From NCBI RefSeq assembly GCF_000185725.2, contig NZ_KI391954.1, positions 682,001-746,000 of the forward strand: a stretch of DNA of 64,000 nt, given 5' to 3'. The notes beneath the pieces were generated by a model. It saw only the letters and a program-made list of their open reading frames with translations, was not told the DNA's origin and ran no database searches. This document shows positions 1 through 8,887 of this stretch, piece after piece. This DNA is from Segniliparus rugosus ATCC BAA-974 (lineage in GTDB: Bacteria > Actinomycetota > Actinomycetes > Mycobacteriales > Mycobacteriaceae). Both the position numbers and the translations under genes were made by a program. The stretch's first letter is position 1. Each line of letters begins with the position of its first letter.

Positions 1-385
1 AGCGCCGCCACACCGCCGCGCCGCGCTCCACCAGCTCGGGGTCCACCCAGTCGGGGACGCGCTCGAACTCCGCGAAGAGCGCCCGCATGGAGTCGGGGGC
101 CTCTGGGACGTTGTCCACCCCGAGCGCGAGCGCCCGCTCGAGCAGCTCGCGCGAGCGGGCGGGTCCCAGCTCGCCGTGGTAGGTCTGCGCGACGAACCGC
201 TCCGCGATGGGGTCGCCCTCGCGCAGCAGCTCGCCGAACCGGCGCGCCGTCGTCTCGTCCGGATAGAGGTCGAACCCGGTGAGCCGTTTGACGGCTCCGC
301 GAATCCGGGACCGAACCCCATGGTCGCGCTGTTCGGGCCAGCGGAACGCCGTCGGCCAGTCAGTGCCTTGGATCACATCGGGCAT
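1..385 (-). CDS. DUF2236 (MpaB/latex-clearing-type oxygenase family) protein, 5' part only
   Basis: The gene runs off the left edge; 128 N-terminal residues are visible, starting at ATG 385 and open to base 1. The stretch ending VPDWVDPELVERGAAVWRR resembles the opening of the DUF2236/ER-bound oxygenase MpaB domain, a family of b-type heme oxygenases that includes rubber oxygenase Lcp. A preceding basic segment and the GDPIAERFV region also fit the family. No heme ligand is visible because the domain core lies outside the window. The hexamer TACACT lies 5 nt before the ATG, so the transcript may be almost leaderless. Family assignment is by recognition; substrate is unknown. Confidence 0.68.
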   Translation of the reverse strand, partial: MPDVIQGTDWPTAFRWPEQRDHGVRSRIRGAVKRLTGFDLYPDETTARRFGELLREGDPIAERFVAQTYHGELGPARSRELLERALALGVDNVPEAPDSMRALFAEFERVPDWVDPELVERGAAVWRR

Positions 386-418
386 GCTTGAGTGTAGCAA
401 GCCGCGTCGGCAGGCTGG

Positions 419-1750
419 TCAGCCTTCGACGGAGGAGTGCGCCTGCTCGGCCCATTGCCGCCATTGCTGCGCCTGCTCGAGCAGCTTCTGCTCCTCTTTG
501 AGCTTGCCTTTCGCCTTGGCTTTCGCGGCCTGCTCCTCGAATTGCTCGGCGCGCTCCACGAACTGGTGCGCGCGAGCTTTGAGCTCCGGGTCGGATTTCG
601 TCCAGCTGTGCCGGTCCGCCTCCTCGATCCGCGCGGAGGCTTCTTGCAGCCGCCGGGAAAGCTCTTTGACGCGGTCTTTGGGCACTTGGCCGATCTTCTC
701 CCACCGGTCGCGGACCTCGCGCAGCACGCTTCTCGCTTCGGCGAGCTTCTCCTCCGGGTCGGTGCGCTCGAGCCGGGCGAGCAGCGCCTCCTTCGCGGCG
801 GCGTTCGCCTCGTACTCGGCGAGATGCTCGGTCTCCTGCTGCTCCTGGGCCGCGGAGAACGCGTCCTGGGCGGCGTTGAGCCTGGCCCAGAGCTGGTTCT
901 CGTCCTCGCGCGAAGCCGGCCCCAGTTTCTTCCACGCCGCGCGGATCTCCCGGAAGCCGGAGGGGGCGGAAGCAGGGTCGGCGGTCTTGGCGAGCGCTTC
1001 GGCTCTGGCGACCAGCTCTTCCTTGCGCTGTTTCACCTGGGCGCGAGAGCGGTCGAGCTCGGCGAAATGCGCCTGGCGGCGGTTGTTGAACTGCTCCCTG
1101 GCGGCTTTGTACCTCGCCCACAGCGCCTCGTCCAGATCGCGGTCGAGCCCTTTGATGGTCTTCCACTGGTCCAAGATGTCGCGCAACCGCTGGCCCGCGG
1201 CTTTCCAATCGGTGGAGCTGCGCGCGATCTGCTCGGCCTCTTGCGCGAGCCGTTCTCGCTCGGCGGCTGCCTCCTGTTTGTGCGCCGCTCGGCGCTCCCT
1301 CTCCCCGGCTTGCGCCTCGTCCGCGCGCGCCACCAACGCGGAGAGCTGCTCTTGCAGCGCGGCGAAGTCGCCGAGCGCGGCGGCTTCGGGCAAACCGCGC
1401 AGCAGCTCCTCGGCGGCCGTCTTCGTCTTGCGCGCGTCGCCGCCCTTCTCAAGGCGCGTGCGCAGGATCTCGGCCTCGGTCACCAGATCCTCGAACCGCC
1501 GCCCGAAATGCGCGAGGCCCTCCTCGGGGGTGCCTGCCTCCCAGACCCCGATCTGCCGTTCGCCGTCCTCGGTGCGCAGCCAGACCGCGCCGCTCTCGTC
1601 GATCCTCCCGTAGCGGGCCGGGTCGGACTTGTGGATCCCGGAGGTCTTCGGCGCGGGGGCGGCTCCGGGCCTTGGCGCGGGGCGCGGTTGTCTCCCCACC
1701 GCCGCCGGGCTTGGCTTCGGTGCCGTCTGGGTCGGGGCTTCGGCGTTCAT
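419..1750 (-). CDS. DUF349 domain protein
   Basis: A 443-residue protein with a proline/alanine-rich N-terminus (about 1-40) and then an almost entirely charged helical body. Three DUF349 repeats can be seen at about 181-230, 266-301 and 342-383, each with the W-K/E-K-I/L-G core (for example [28 protein letters not shown]). The C-terminal 50 residues are a Lys/Glu/Gln coiled coil. No signal peptide or membrane segment is present, so it should be cytoplasmic. It corresponds in position to M. tuberculosis Rv2731, next to miaA. The ATG at 1750 is preceded by GGAGGAGAACGAAGG, a strong ribosome site. The molecular function of DUF349 proteins is not firmly known. Confidence 0.9.
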   Translation of the reverse strand: MNAEAPTQTAPKPSPAAVGRQPRPAPRPGAAPAPKTSGIHKSDPARYGRIDESGAVWLRTEDGERQIGVWEAGTPEEGLAHFGRRFEDLVTEAEILRTRLEKGGDARKTKTAAEELLRGLPEAAALGDFAALQEQLSALVARADEAQAGERERRAAHKQEAAAERERLAQEAEQIARSSTDWKAAGQRLRDILDQWKTIKGLDRDLDEALWARYKAAREQFNNRRQAHFAELDRSRAQVKQRKEELVARAEALAKTADPASAPSGFREIRAAWKKLGPASREDENQLWARLNAAQDAFSAAQEQQETEHLAEYEANAAAKEALLARLERTDPEEKLAEARSVLREVRDRWEKIGQVPKDRVKELSRRLQEASARIEEADRHSWTKSDPELKARAHQFVERAEQFEEQAAKAKAKGKLKEEQKLLEQAQQWRQWAEQAHSSVEG

Positions 1751-1841
1751 CAGTCCTTCGTTCTCCTCCCGGTCGCGTCGGATCTCATGCGGCCGGTTCT
1801 TTCGCTACTGCCTATTCAACCAGGTTTGACCTTCGCTGGCA

Positions 1842-1847
1842 TAGGGT
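1842..1847 (+). promoter_or_regulatory. -10 hexamer of putative leaderless miaA promoter
   Basis: TAGGGT followed by 7 nt and then ATG 1855. The transcript would start at or next to the A of the start codon. No convincing -35 element is visible. Confidence 0.45.
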
Positions 1848-1854
1848 ACTGCTT

Positions 1855-2784
1855 ATGCATGGGATTGCAACGCCGATCGCGGTGATCGGGCCGACCGCGA
1901 CGGGCAAGTCCCAACTCGGCGTGGATCTCGCGCTGCGGTTGGGCGGGGAAGTGGTGAACATCGACTCCGCCGCCCAGTACCGAGGCATGGACATCGGGAC
2001 CGCGAAACCTTCCGAGGAGGAGCGCCGAGGCGTCGCGCACCATCAGATCGACGTGCTCGACGTCGTGGAGACCGCCACGGTGGCCCGATACCAGGAGGCC
2101 GCCTCCGCAGACGTGGCGGCGATCCTTGGCAGAGGCCGCGTCCCTGTGGTCGTCGGCGGTTCGATGATGTACGTGCAAGCGCTTTTCGACCAATGGCGCA
2201 TTCCCGCAACCGACCCGGCGCTGCGGGCAGAGTTGGAGCGGGAGCTCGGCGACGTCGGCGCGCTGGCGCTGCACCGGCGCCTCGCTTCGCTGGATCCGGC
2301 GGCGGCCTCGGCCATCAAACCGAGCGACGAGCGCCGAGTGGTCCGGGCGTTGGAGGTCGTGACGCTCACCGGCAAGCCGTACGCGGCGACGATGCCGCAG
2401 CGCGGCGACGCGCCGAGATGGGGCGCGCGGATGCTCGGATTGGACCGGGACACCCAGGAGCTGGACGAGCGGATCGGGCTGCGCACCGAGGCGATGTTCG
2501 AGTCCGGGCTCGTGGCGGAGACGGAAGGGCTCGTCGCGCGCGGTTTGCGCGACGGGGTCACCGCGCCGAAGCTCATCGGCTACGCCCAGGTCCTCGCGAT
2601 GCTCGACGGCCGGATGACCGAGGCCGAGGCCGTGTCGGACACGACCATGCGGACCCGCCGCCACGTGCGCCGCCAACGCTCCTGGTTCCGGCGCGACCCG
2701 CGCGTGCGATGGCTCGACGCGGGGGCGGGCGGCCTGCTCGATCGAGCGCTGGAGGCGTTGGGGGCCGGGAGTAGACTGGCTTGA
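1855..2784 (+). CDS. miaA: tRNA dimethylallyltransferase MiaA
   Basis: MiaA transfers the dimethylallyl group of DMAPP to N6 of A37 in tRNAs reading UNN codons. The 309-residue protein has the P-loop GPTATGKS at about 12-19, the DSxQxY-like segment [16 protein letters not shown] at 36-51, and the C-terminal basic region [15 protein letters not shown] typical of the family. Length matches actinobacterial MiaA. The reading frame is open further upstream, but family alignment and the TAGGGT box 7 nt upstream support ATG 1855. It overlaps dapF by one base (TGATG), so the two are probably co-transcribed, although dapF also has its own promoter-like hexamer. Confidence 0.95.
   Translation: MHGIATPIAVIGPTATGKSQLGVDLALRLGGEVVNIDSAAQYRGMDIGTAKPSEEERRGVAHHQIDVLDVVETATVARYQEAASADVAAILGRGRVPVVVGGSMMYVQALFDQWRIPATDPALRAELERELGDVGALALHRRLASLDPAAASAIKPSDERRVVRALEVVTLTGKPYAATMPQRGDAPRWGARMLGLDRDTQELDERIGLRTEAMFESGLVAETEGLVARGLRDGVTAPKLIGYAQVLAMLDGRMTEAEAVSDTTMRTRRHVRRQRSWFRRDPRVRWLDAGAGGLLDRALEALGAGSRLA
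2772..2777 (+). promoter_or_regulatory. -10 hexamer of putative leaderless dapF promoter
   Basis: TAGACT, 6 nt, then ATG 2784. It lies inside the last codons of miaA and would give dapF an internal leaderless start. Confidence 0.45.
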
Positions 2785-3704
2785 TGGTTTCCGCTCTCGC
2801 GATGTCGTTCGACGCGGCCGTGCCGTTCGGCAAGGGCCACGGCACGCAGAACGATTTCGTGCTGCTCGCCGACCCGGACGCGAAGCTGCGCCTGTCCGCC
2901 GAGCGCGTCGCGCGCATCTGCGACCGGCGGGCGGGGATCGGCGGGGACGGGCTGCTGCGCGCGGCTCGGGCGGGGGCGCTCTTGGCCGAGGGCGAGATCG
3001 CGGCGCTGCCCGAGGGGGTCGGCGAGGAGGACTGGTTCATGGACTACCGCAACGCCGACGGCGGCGCGGTGCAGATGTGCGGCAACGGGGCCCGCGTCTT
3101 CGCGCATTTCCTCCGCGCGAACGGCCTCGAGGAGCGCGACGAGCATGTGATCGGCACACGGGCCGGGGCCAAACGGGTCCGGCTGCTCGCGTTCGACAGG
3201 GGCAGCGCGGAGGTCGAGGTCGAGATGGGCCGGGCGCGCGTCGGCGGCCGGTCCGCCGCGTCGCTGCCCGCCGAGGGGACGGAGGGGCGGCGGGTGTTCG
3301 ACGGCTTCGCCGTCGACGTCGGGAACCCGCATCTGGTGTGCCTCGCCCCTGCGCTCGGACTCGACGGCCTGGCGGGGCTCGACCTCGCCCGTCAGCCCGA
3401 ATACGACAGGGATGTCTTCCCGGAGGGCGTGAACATCGAGTTCGTCGTGCCGCACTCGCCGGAAAAGGCGACGCTGCGCGTGCATGAGCGCGGGGTGGGG
3501 GAGACGAAGGCGTGCGGCACAGGTTCGGTGGCGGTCGCCGCCGTCGTCCTCGCCGAACTGGGATCGGGAGCCGGGGAAGTGGCGGTGTCCTCGCCCGGCG
3601 GGCAAGTGGCGGTGCGGGTGGCCTCCGACGGCTCCTCGGTCCTGAGCGGCCCGTCCGCCCTCGTCGCGCGCGGCGAGTTCGACCTCGGGCAATGGGCGGT
3701 GTGA
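2784..3704 (+). CDS. dapF: Diaminopimelate epimerase DapF
   Basis: DapF converts LL-DAP to meso-DAP, the lysine and peptidoglycan precursor. The protein is 306 residues from ATG 2784. The two cysteines that act as base and acid are Cys99 in QMCGNGAR and Cys244 in ACGTGSVA, giving the cofactor-independent proline racemase-type pair. FGKGHGTQNDF near the N-terminus is the substrate-binding segment. The start at 2784 is preferred over Met7 because the TAGACT hexamer sits exactly 6 nt before it and the ATG overlaps the miaA stop. An acidic insertion around 64-84 is somewhat longer than in E. coli DapF. Confidence 0.95.
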   Translation: MVSALAMSFDAAVPFGKGHGTQNDFVLLADPDAKLRLSAERVARICDRRAGIGGDGLLRAARAGALLAEGEIAALPEGVGEEDWFMDYRNADGGAVQMCGNGARVFAHFLRANGLEERDEHVIGTRAGAKRVRLLAFDRGSAEVEVEMGRARVGGRSAASLPAEGTEGRRVFDGFAVDVGNPHLVCLAPALGLDGLAGLDLARQPEYDRDVFPEGVNIEFVVPHSPEKATLRVHERGVGETKACGTGSVAVAAVVLAELGSGAGEVAVSSPGGQVAVRVASDGSSVLSGPSALVARGEFDLGQWAV

Positions 3705-3770
3705 TGAGCGGTTTCGGCTCGGGAAATGGGATGCGCCCGGTGTCTTCCGTCGGGCACAATAAGGGCCGCT

Positions 3771-5204
3771 ATGTCATATCCTGAATCCACCTCCGGCTGG
3801 GCGGCCGTCCAAGAGGAAGCCGAATGGCTCTGGGAAGAGCGCGACTCGATGCGCAGGGTTCCCGGCCTGTCCACCGAGCTCGCCGACATCACCGAGGTCG
3901 AATACCGGCAGCTGCGGCTGGAGCGCGTCGTCCTCGTCGGAGTCTGGCCGAAACGGGACGCGGCAGAGGCCGACGCGAGCATCCGCGAGCTGGCCGCGCT
4001 CGCCCGCACCGCGGGTTCCGAGGTGCTCGAGGGCCTGGTGCAGCGCCGGGACAAGCCGGACGCCGCCACGTACATCGGCTCGGGCAAGGTCACCGCGCTC
4101 AAAGCGGTGGTGGCCGAGACCGGGGCGGACACCGTCATCTGCGACGGCGAGCTCACCCCCGCCCAGTTGCGGACTCTGGAACAGCAGGTCGGGGTGAAGG
4201 TCATCGACCGGACCGCGCTCATCCTCGACATCTTCGCCCAGCACGCCACATCGAAAGAGGGCAAGGCGCAGGTGACGCTCGCGCAGCTGCAGTACCTGCT
4301 GCCCCGGCTGCGCGGCTGGGGCCAGACGCTGTCCAGGCAGGCGGGCGGGCGCGCGGGCGGCGCGAACGGCGGCGTGGGCCTGCGCGGCCCCGGCGAGACG
4401 AAGATCGAGACCGACCGCCGCAGGATCCGCGAGCGGATCTCCCGGCTGCGCGGCGAGTTGAAGGAAATGCGCAAGGTCCGGGGCGCGAAACGCTCGCTGC
4501 GCGAGCGCAACGAGATCCCCTCGGCGGTCATCGTCGGCTACACGAACGCGGGGAAGTCCAGCCTGCTCGGCGCGCTCACCGGAGCCTCGGTCATCATCCG
4601 GGACGAGCTGTTCGCCACCCTGGACCCGACCACCCGCAAGAGCTGGGGCGAGGCCGCCGGGGCGTTCACCATCACCGACACGGTCGGCTTCGTCCGCCAC
4701 CTCCCGACCCAGCTGGTCGAGGCGTTCGCCTCCACGCTCGAAGAGGCGACCGGGGCGGACGTCCTCGTGCACATCGTGGACGCCTCCGACCCGAGGCCCA
4801 CAGACCAGGTGCGGGTCGTTCGCGAGATCTTGGGCGACGTCTTCGCGAAGGCCGGGGCTCCGTGGCCGCCGGAGATCGTGGCGCTCAACAAGACGGACCT
4901 TGTGGACGAGGTGGACTTGGCCGCGTTGCGCAGCGCCTTCCCCGACGCGCTCTTGGTCTCGGCCCGGACCGGCAAAGGGATCGAGGAGCTCAAAAGCAGG
5001 ATCGGCGAAGCGCTCGCCGCCAAGTCGGGGGAGCGGGCGCGGGTCGAGGCCTCCGGCGTGATCCCCGACGACCGCCCCGAGCTGCTCGCCCAGATCTGCG
5101 CTGCGGGCCAGGTGCTCGAATCGCGCGAGAGCGAGGCCGGGACCTTCGTGCGCGCGCTGGTCCCGCAGGAGCTGGCCGACCAGCTCGCCGCCCCGCCCCG
5201 GTAG
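3771..5204 (+). CDS. hflX: GTPase HflX
   Basis: HflX is a ribosome-associated GTPase that splits stalled or stressed 70S ribosomes. The 477-residue protein has the HflX N-terminal domain, the glycine-rich linker motif RQAGGRAGGANGGVGLRGPG, and a G domain with G1 GYTNAGKSS (about 256-264), G2 around ATLDPTTR, G3 DTVGFVRHLP and G4 NKTDLVDE. Start ATG 3771 (MSYPESTSGW) is used because upstream codons look non-coding. It follows dapF by 66 nt in the same order as M. tuberculosis Rv2726c-Rv2725c. The C-terminus lacks an obvious extra domain. Confidence 0.95.
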   Translation: MSYPESTSGWAAVQEEAEWLWEERDSMRRVPGLSTELADITEVEYRQLRLERVVLVGVWPKRDAAEADASIRELAALARTAGSEVLEGLVQRRDKPDAATYIGSGKVTALKAVVAETGADTVICDGELTPAQLRTLEQQVGVKVIDRTALILDIFAQHATSKEGKAQVTLAQLQYLLPRLRGWGQTLSRQAGGRAGGANGGVGLRGPGETKIETDRRRIRERISRLRGELKEMRKVRGAKRSLRERNEIPSAVIVGYTNAGKSSLLGALTGASVIIRDELFATLDPTTRKSWGEAAGAFTITDTVGFVRHLPTQLVEAFASTLEEATGADVLVHIVDASDPRPTDQVRVVREILGDVFAKAGAPWPPEIVALNKTDLVDEVDLAALRSAFPDALLVSARTGKGIEELKSRIGEALAAKSGERARVEASGVIPDDRPELLAQICAAGQVLESRESEAGTFVRALVPQELADQLAAPPR

Positions 5205-5253
5205 CGGAAGGATCCGGCTGTCCCCGGTTGTCCGCCCGGCTGGCGGGTAGCCG

Positions 5254-5259
5254 TAGGGT
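5254..5259 (+). promoter_or_regulatory. -10 hexamer of putative leaderless fadE promoter
   Basis: TAGGGT, 6 nt, then GTG 5266, which is followed immediately by ATG 5269. This spacing favours the GTG as the first codon. Confidence 0.4.
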
Positions 5260-5265
5260 GGATGT

Positions 5266-6411
5266 GTGATGCGTCGCACCTTGTTCGAAGAAGAACACGA
5301 TTTGTTCCGCGAGTCGTTCCGGTCGTTCTTGCGCCAGCACGCCGTGCCGAAGCGAGCAGCGTGGCTGGAGCGCGGGATCGTTGACCGCGATTTCTGGCTG
5401 TCGATGGGGGCGAACGGGTTCTTGGGCACAGCGATCCCCGCCGAATACGGCGGGGGCGGGGCGGACGATTTCCGGTTCAACGCGATCCTCGTCGAGGAGA
5501 TCATCCGCGCCCAGGTGAGCGGGGTGGGCGTCACCTACCAGGAGGACATGACCCTGCCCTACATCCTCTCCTTCGGCACCGAGGAGCAAAAGCGGCGCTG
5601 GCTGCCCGCCGTGGCGACGGGCGAGCGGATCCTCGCGGTCGCGATGACCGAGCCCGGCGCGGGCAGCGACCTGCAGGGGATCAAGACCAGCGCGGTGCGC
5701 AAGGGCGACGAATGGCTGATCAACGGATCGAAGATCTTCATCTCCAACGGCATGAACGCCGACCTCGTCGTGACGGCCGCGCAGACCGAGCCGGGCTCGG
5801 GCGCGAAGGGCATCACCCTTTTCGCGCTGGAGCGCGGCATGCCGGGGTTCGAGCGGGGCCGCAAGCTCGACAAAGTGGGGCTGCGGGCGCAGGACACCGC
5901 CGAGCTGTTCTTCGAGGACGTCCTCGTGCCGCAGGAGAACGTGATCGGCGAGGTGGGCAAGGGCTTCGCCTATCTGATGCAGAACCTGCCGCAGGAACGC
6001 CTCGCCCTCGCGATCGGGGCGGCGGCCGCCATCGACCTCGCCATCGAGACGACGGTCGAGTACGTGCGGGGTCGCACGGCGTTCGGCAAGCCGGTCGGGA
6101 AGTTCCAGAACACCAGGTTCGTCCTCGCGGACCTGGTCGCCGAGCAGGCGGCGGTGCGGGCGCTGGTGGACCGTTGCGTCGAGACCCACCTGCGGGGCGA
6201 GCTGACCGCGGCGGAGGCTTCGGCGACCAAGCTGTACGCGACCGAACGGCAGCTGCGCGTGGTGGACCGTTGCCTGCAGCTGCACGGCGGCTACGGCTAC
6301 ATGCTCGAATACCCCATCGCCCAACTCTACCTCGACGCCAGGGTGCAGACCATCTACGGCGGCACCTCGGAGATCATGAAGGAGATCGTGGCCAGATCCC
6401 TCGGGATATAG
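5266..6411 (+). CDS. Acyl-CoA dehydrogenase, FadE20 type, copy 1
   Basis: Flavin-dependent acyl-CoA dehydrogenase of 381 residues, first of two close paralogues in this window. Family signatures are AMTEPGAGSDLQGIKT (about 127-141), the helix NLPQERLALAIGAAA, RTAFGKPVGKFQ and the C-terminal QLHGGYGYMLEYP and IYGGTSEIMKEI. The MCAD-type base position in YGGTSE is Gly, so the base should be the LCAD/isovaleryl-type glutamate in the preceding helix; by manual alignment this is Glu261 in LAIETTVEYV. Chain-length preference cannot be read from sequence. The gene ends 9 nt from the convergent sulfoxide reductase gene. Start is GTG 5266 by promoter spacing; ATG 5269 is equally possible. Confidence 0.9.
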   Translation: MMRRTLFEEEHDLFRESFRSFLRQHAVPKRAAWLERGIVDRDFWLSMGANGFLGTAIPAEYGGGGADDFRFNAILVEEIIRAQVSGVGVTYQEDMTLPYILSFGTEEQKRRWLPAVATGERILAVAMTEPGAGSDLQGIKTSAVRKGDEWLINGSKIFISNGMNADLVVTAAQTEPGSGAKGITLFALERGMPGFERGRKLDKVGLRAQDTAELFFEDVLVPQENVIGEVGKGFAYLMQNLPQERLALAIGAAAAIDLAIETTVEYVRGRTAFGKPVGKFQNTRFVLADLVAEQAAVRALVDRCVETHLRGELTAAEASATKLYATERQLRVVDRCLQLHGGYGYMLEYPIAQLYLDARVQTIYGGTSEIMKEIVARSLGI

Positions 6412-6420
6412 CCGGAGGCG

Positions 6421-8724
6421 CTATCGCGTGTGGAACGCCGGCGGGTCGTAGGCGCGGATCGGGGGCAGTTCCCCGCAGAAGCGCTCGATCTGGACCAGCA
6501 CGTGCTGTCCGGTGCAGCCCTGCGCCAATGACGAGCTGAGCGCGTCGCTGGTCAGGACGTTCGGATTGCCGTGCCCGCACATCGAGTCCGGGTCGGCGGG
6601 GTCTGCGGGGTCGAACCAGGCCCCGGTGGACAGCTGCGCCACCCGCTCGCGCACTCCTTCGTCCACGACGACGCCCGCGAGCAGGGAGCCCCGGTCGTTG
6701 AACACCCGCACCACGTCTCCGGTCGCGACGCCCCGCGCCGCCGCGTCGGCGGGGTGGATCCGGATCGGCTCTCGCCCGTTGACCTTGGAGCCCTGGCTGG
6801 TCGCGCCGTGGTCGAGCTGGCTGTGCAGCCGGGTTCTCGGCTGGTTGGCGATCAGGTGCAGCGGGAACTGCTCCGCCCGACACCCGTGCAGCCATTCCTC
6901 CGGCTCGTACCAGGCCGGATGGCCCGCGCAGTCGGAATAGCCGAAGGAGTCGATGGTCGTGGAGAAGATCTCGATCCGCCCCGAGGGAGTGGACAACGGG
7001 CGGCTTTCTGGGTCCTCCCGGAAACCCGAGAGGAAATTCTGCTCCTCCGGCAGGGGCAGTTCGATATGCCCGCGCGCCCAAAACTCCTCGAAGTCCGGCA
7101 GCCCCCTGAGCCCGGCGGTGTCGCGGACCCGCTCGGCCCGCCACGTCTCGTACATGTGGACGAGCCATTGCCGCGCGTCGCGGCCCTCGGTGAAGGCCTC
7201 GCGGAACCCGAGCGCCCCGGCGAGCTCGGCGAAGGTCTGGTAGTCGTCGCGCGCGTCCGCGAAGGGCTCCGCGGCCTGCTGCATCGCCACGAGCAGCGGC
7301 TCGTTGTTCGCCCCGGAGATGTCGTCGCGCTCGTAGGAGGTGGTCGAGGCGAGCACGATGTCCGCGTGCTTGGCGGTCGCCGTCCAATACGGGTCGTTCA
7401 CCACGACGGTGTCCGGGCGGCGGAAGGCCCGGCGCAGCCGAGGCAGGTTCTGCTGGTGGTGGAAAGGGTTGCCGCCCGCCCACCAGACCAGCCTGATGTC
7501 CGGCAGGAGCAGGCGCTCGCCGTTGTAGTCCAGCGTTTCGCCGGGGCGCAAGAGCAGTTCGGAGACGGCGGCCACCGGGATGAAGGACCGCGTCGGATTG
7601 CGGCCCTGCGGGAACCTCGGCATGGCAAAAGGGGCTTTCGGGATGCCGACTCCGTTCGTCGCGCCGAGCCCGTGGACGAAACCGCCGCCGGGCAGGCCGA
7701 CCTGCCCGAGCATGGCGGCGAGGACCATCCCGGCCCAAGGAGCCTGCTCGCCGTGTTTGGTCCGCTGCAGCGACCAGCTGACCGCGATCAGCGTGCGCTT
7801 GGCCGCCATGTCCTTGGCGAGCCCCACGATCTCGTCTGCGGGGATCCCGCTGATCGGCTCGGCCCAGCGCGCGGTCTTCGGCAGCCCGTCCGACGCCCCG
7901 AGCAGATAGCGCTCGAACTGGGGCCAGCCCACGCAGTAGCGCTCCAAGAAGGCCGTGTCGTGCAGCTCGTGCTCGACCAGCGTGTGCGCGAGGGCGAGCA
8001 TCACCGCCACATCGGAGCCGGGCACGAGGGAGAGCCATCGCGCGCGGGGGTCGGGCAGGTCGGCGCGCAGCGGGCTCACCGACACGATCCGCCCGCCCCG
8101 GTCGACGAGCCGCTGGGCGGACTGTCTGGCCGGGTGGACAGAGGAGCCGCCGGGGTTGACGCTCGAATTCTTCAGCGCGACGCCGCCGAAGGCGACCAGC
8201 AGCTCGGTGCGCTCGGCGATGACGTTCCAGCTCGTCGCCTCCCGGTACACCTCGTCGTCCAGCCCGAGGACATGCGGCATGACCACCTCCGCCGCGCCGG
8301 TCGAGTAGGTGTTGCGCGAGGCGGTGTAGCCGCCCGCGCAGTTCAAGAACCGGTGCACCTGGCTCTGGGCGTGGTGGAAGCGGCCTGCGCTCGCCCAGCC
8401 GTACGAGCCGCCGTAGATGGCCTCGTTGCCGTGCTCGTCGATGACCCTGCGCAGTTCGGCGGCCAAGAGCTCGGTCGCCTCGGCCCAGGTGACCCGCACG
8501 AACTCGTCGGCCCCGCGCTGATCGCTCGGGCCGGGGCCGTGCTCGAGCCAACCGCGTCGGACGGCGGGGCCCCGGACTCTGGACCGGTGCGTGATCGACC
8601 CTGGGATGTTCCCGAGGAGCGGGGAGGGGTCGGGGTCGAGCGGGTAGGGGTGGACTCGCGCGACATCCCCGTTTGCCGTCTCGACTTGGAACGTGCCCCA
8701 GTGCGAGAGGTGTTGGCGGCGCAT
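6421..8724 (-). CDS. Molybdopterin-dependent sulfoxide reductase, BisC/DorA/TorA family
   Basis: A 767-residue molybdenum bis-MGD oxidoreductase. The segment GGSYGWASAGRFHHAQSQ (around 105-122) matches the DMSO/TMAO/biotin-sulfoxide reductase active site, where Ser107 would be the protein ligand to molybdenum. Domain order follows the family: N-terminal start without Fe-S cysteines, molybdopterin-binding region (NPGGSS, GLPGGGFVHG, WWAGGNPFHHQQN), and the C-terminal dinucleotide-binding domain with TRLHSQLDHG. There is no twin-arginine or Sec signal, so it resembles cytoplasmic BisC rather than periplasmic TorA. No partner subunit gene is adjacent. It lies between two acyl-CoA dehydrogenase paralogues and has no counterpart at this locus in M. 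tuberculosis as I recall it. Physiological substrate (biotin sulfoxide, methionine sulfoxide or other) is inference. Confidence 0.88.
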   Translation of the reverse strand: MRRQHLSHWGTFQVETANGDVARVHPYPLDPDPSPLLGNIPGSITHRSRVRGPAVRRGWLEHGPGPSDQRGADEFVRVTWAEATELLAAELRRVIDEHGNEAIYGGSYGWASAGRFHHAQSQVHRFLNCAGGYTASRNTYSTGAAEVVMPHVLGLDDEVYREATSWNVIAERTELLVAFGGVALKNSSVNPGGSSVHPARQSAQRLVDRGGRIVSVSPLRADLPDPRARWLSLVPGSDVAVMLALAHTLVEHELHDTAFLERYCVGWPQFERYLLGASDGLPKTARWAEPISGIPADEIVGLAKDMAAKRTLIAVSWSLQRTKHGEQAPWAGMVLAAMLGQVGLPGGGFVHGLGATNGVGIPKAPFAMPRFPQGRNPTRSFIPVAAVSELLLRPGETLDYNGERLLLPDIRLVWWAGGNPFHHQQNLPRLRRAFRRPDTVVVNDPYWTATAKHADIVLASTTSYERDDISGANNEPLLVAMQQAAEPFADARDDYQTFAELAGALGFREAFTEGRDARQWLVHMYETWRAERVRDTAGLRGLPDFEEFWARGHIELPLPEEQNFLSGFREDPESRPLSTPSGRIEIFSTTIDSFGYSDCAGHPAWYEPEEWLHGCRAEQFPLHLIANQPRTRLHSQLDHGATSQGSKVNGREPIRIHPADAAARGVATGDVVRVFNDRGSLLAGVVVDEGVRERVAQLSTGAWFDPADPADPDSMCGHGNPNVLTSDALSSSLAQGCTGQHVLVQIERFCGELPPIRAYDPPAFHTR

Positions 8725-8730
8725 TGTCCC

Positions 8731-8736
8731 AGTCTA
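8731..8736 (-). promoter_or_regulatory. -10 hexamer of putative leaderless sulfoxide reductase promoter
   Basis: On the minus strand TAGACT, 6 nt, then ATG 8724. The same hexamer and spacing recur at dapF and dxs. Confidence 0.45.
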
Positions 8737-8887
8737 AGGAGCGATGCGAAACGGGGGGCCCGCATTGCTAGACTAGAAACTGCGTTATGCTAACCAAGAT
8801 TCACATATCAAAGTTATCAAGTGTGTCCGAGCAGCTCAACTATGTTGTGTTAGCAGGTTTACACCTATGTTGGCGATTGGAGAAACG

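Noticed and set aside
437-1885. Long open frame opposite the DUF349 gene (482 codons)
   Set aside because: GC-rich codon-position shadow; composition is Arg/Leu/Gly filler with no recognisable domain, whereas the other strand encodes DUF349 repeats.
3774-5534. 586-codon frame antisense to hflX
   Set aside because: It is an antisense shadow crossing hflX and the next gene start, with no family features.
6405-6430. Weak ATAGC/GCTAT stem between fadE copy 1 and the sulfoxide reductase gene
   Set aside because: The five-base stem with a 7-nt loop is not convincing as a terminator.
6571-8793. 740-codon frame antisense to the sulfoxide reductase
   Set aside because: The minus strand encodes a complete molybdoenzyme; this frame is its shadow.
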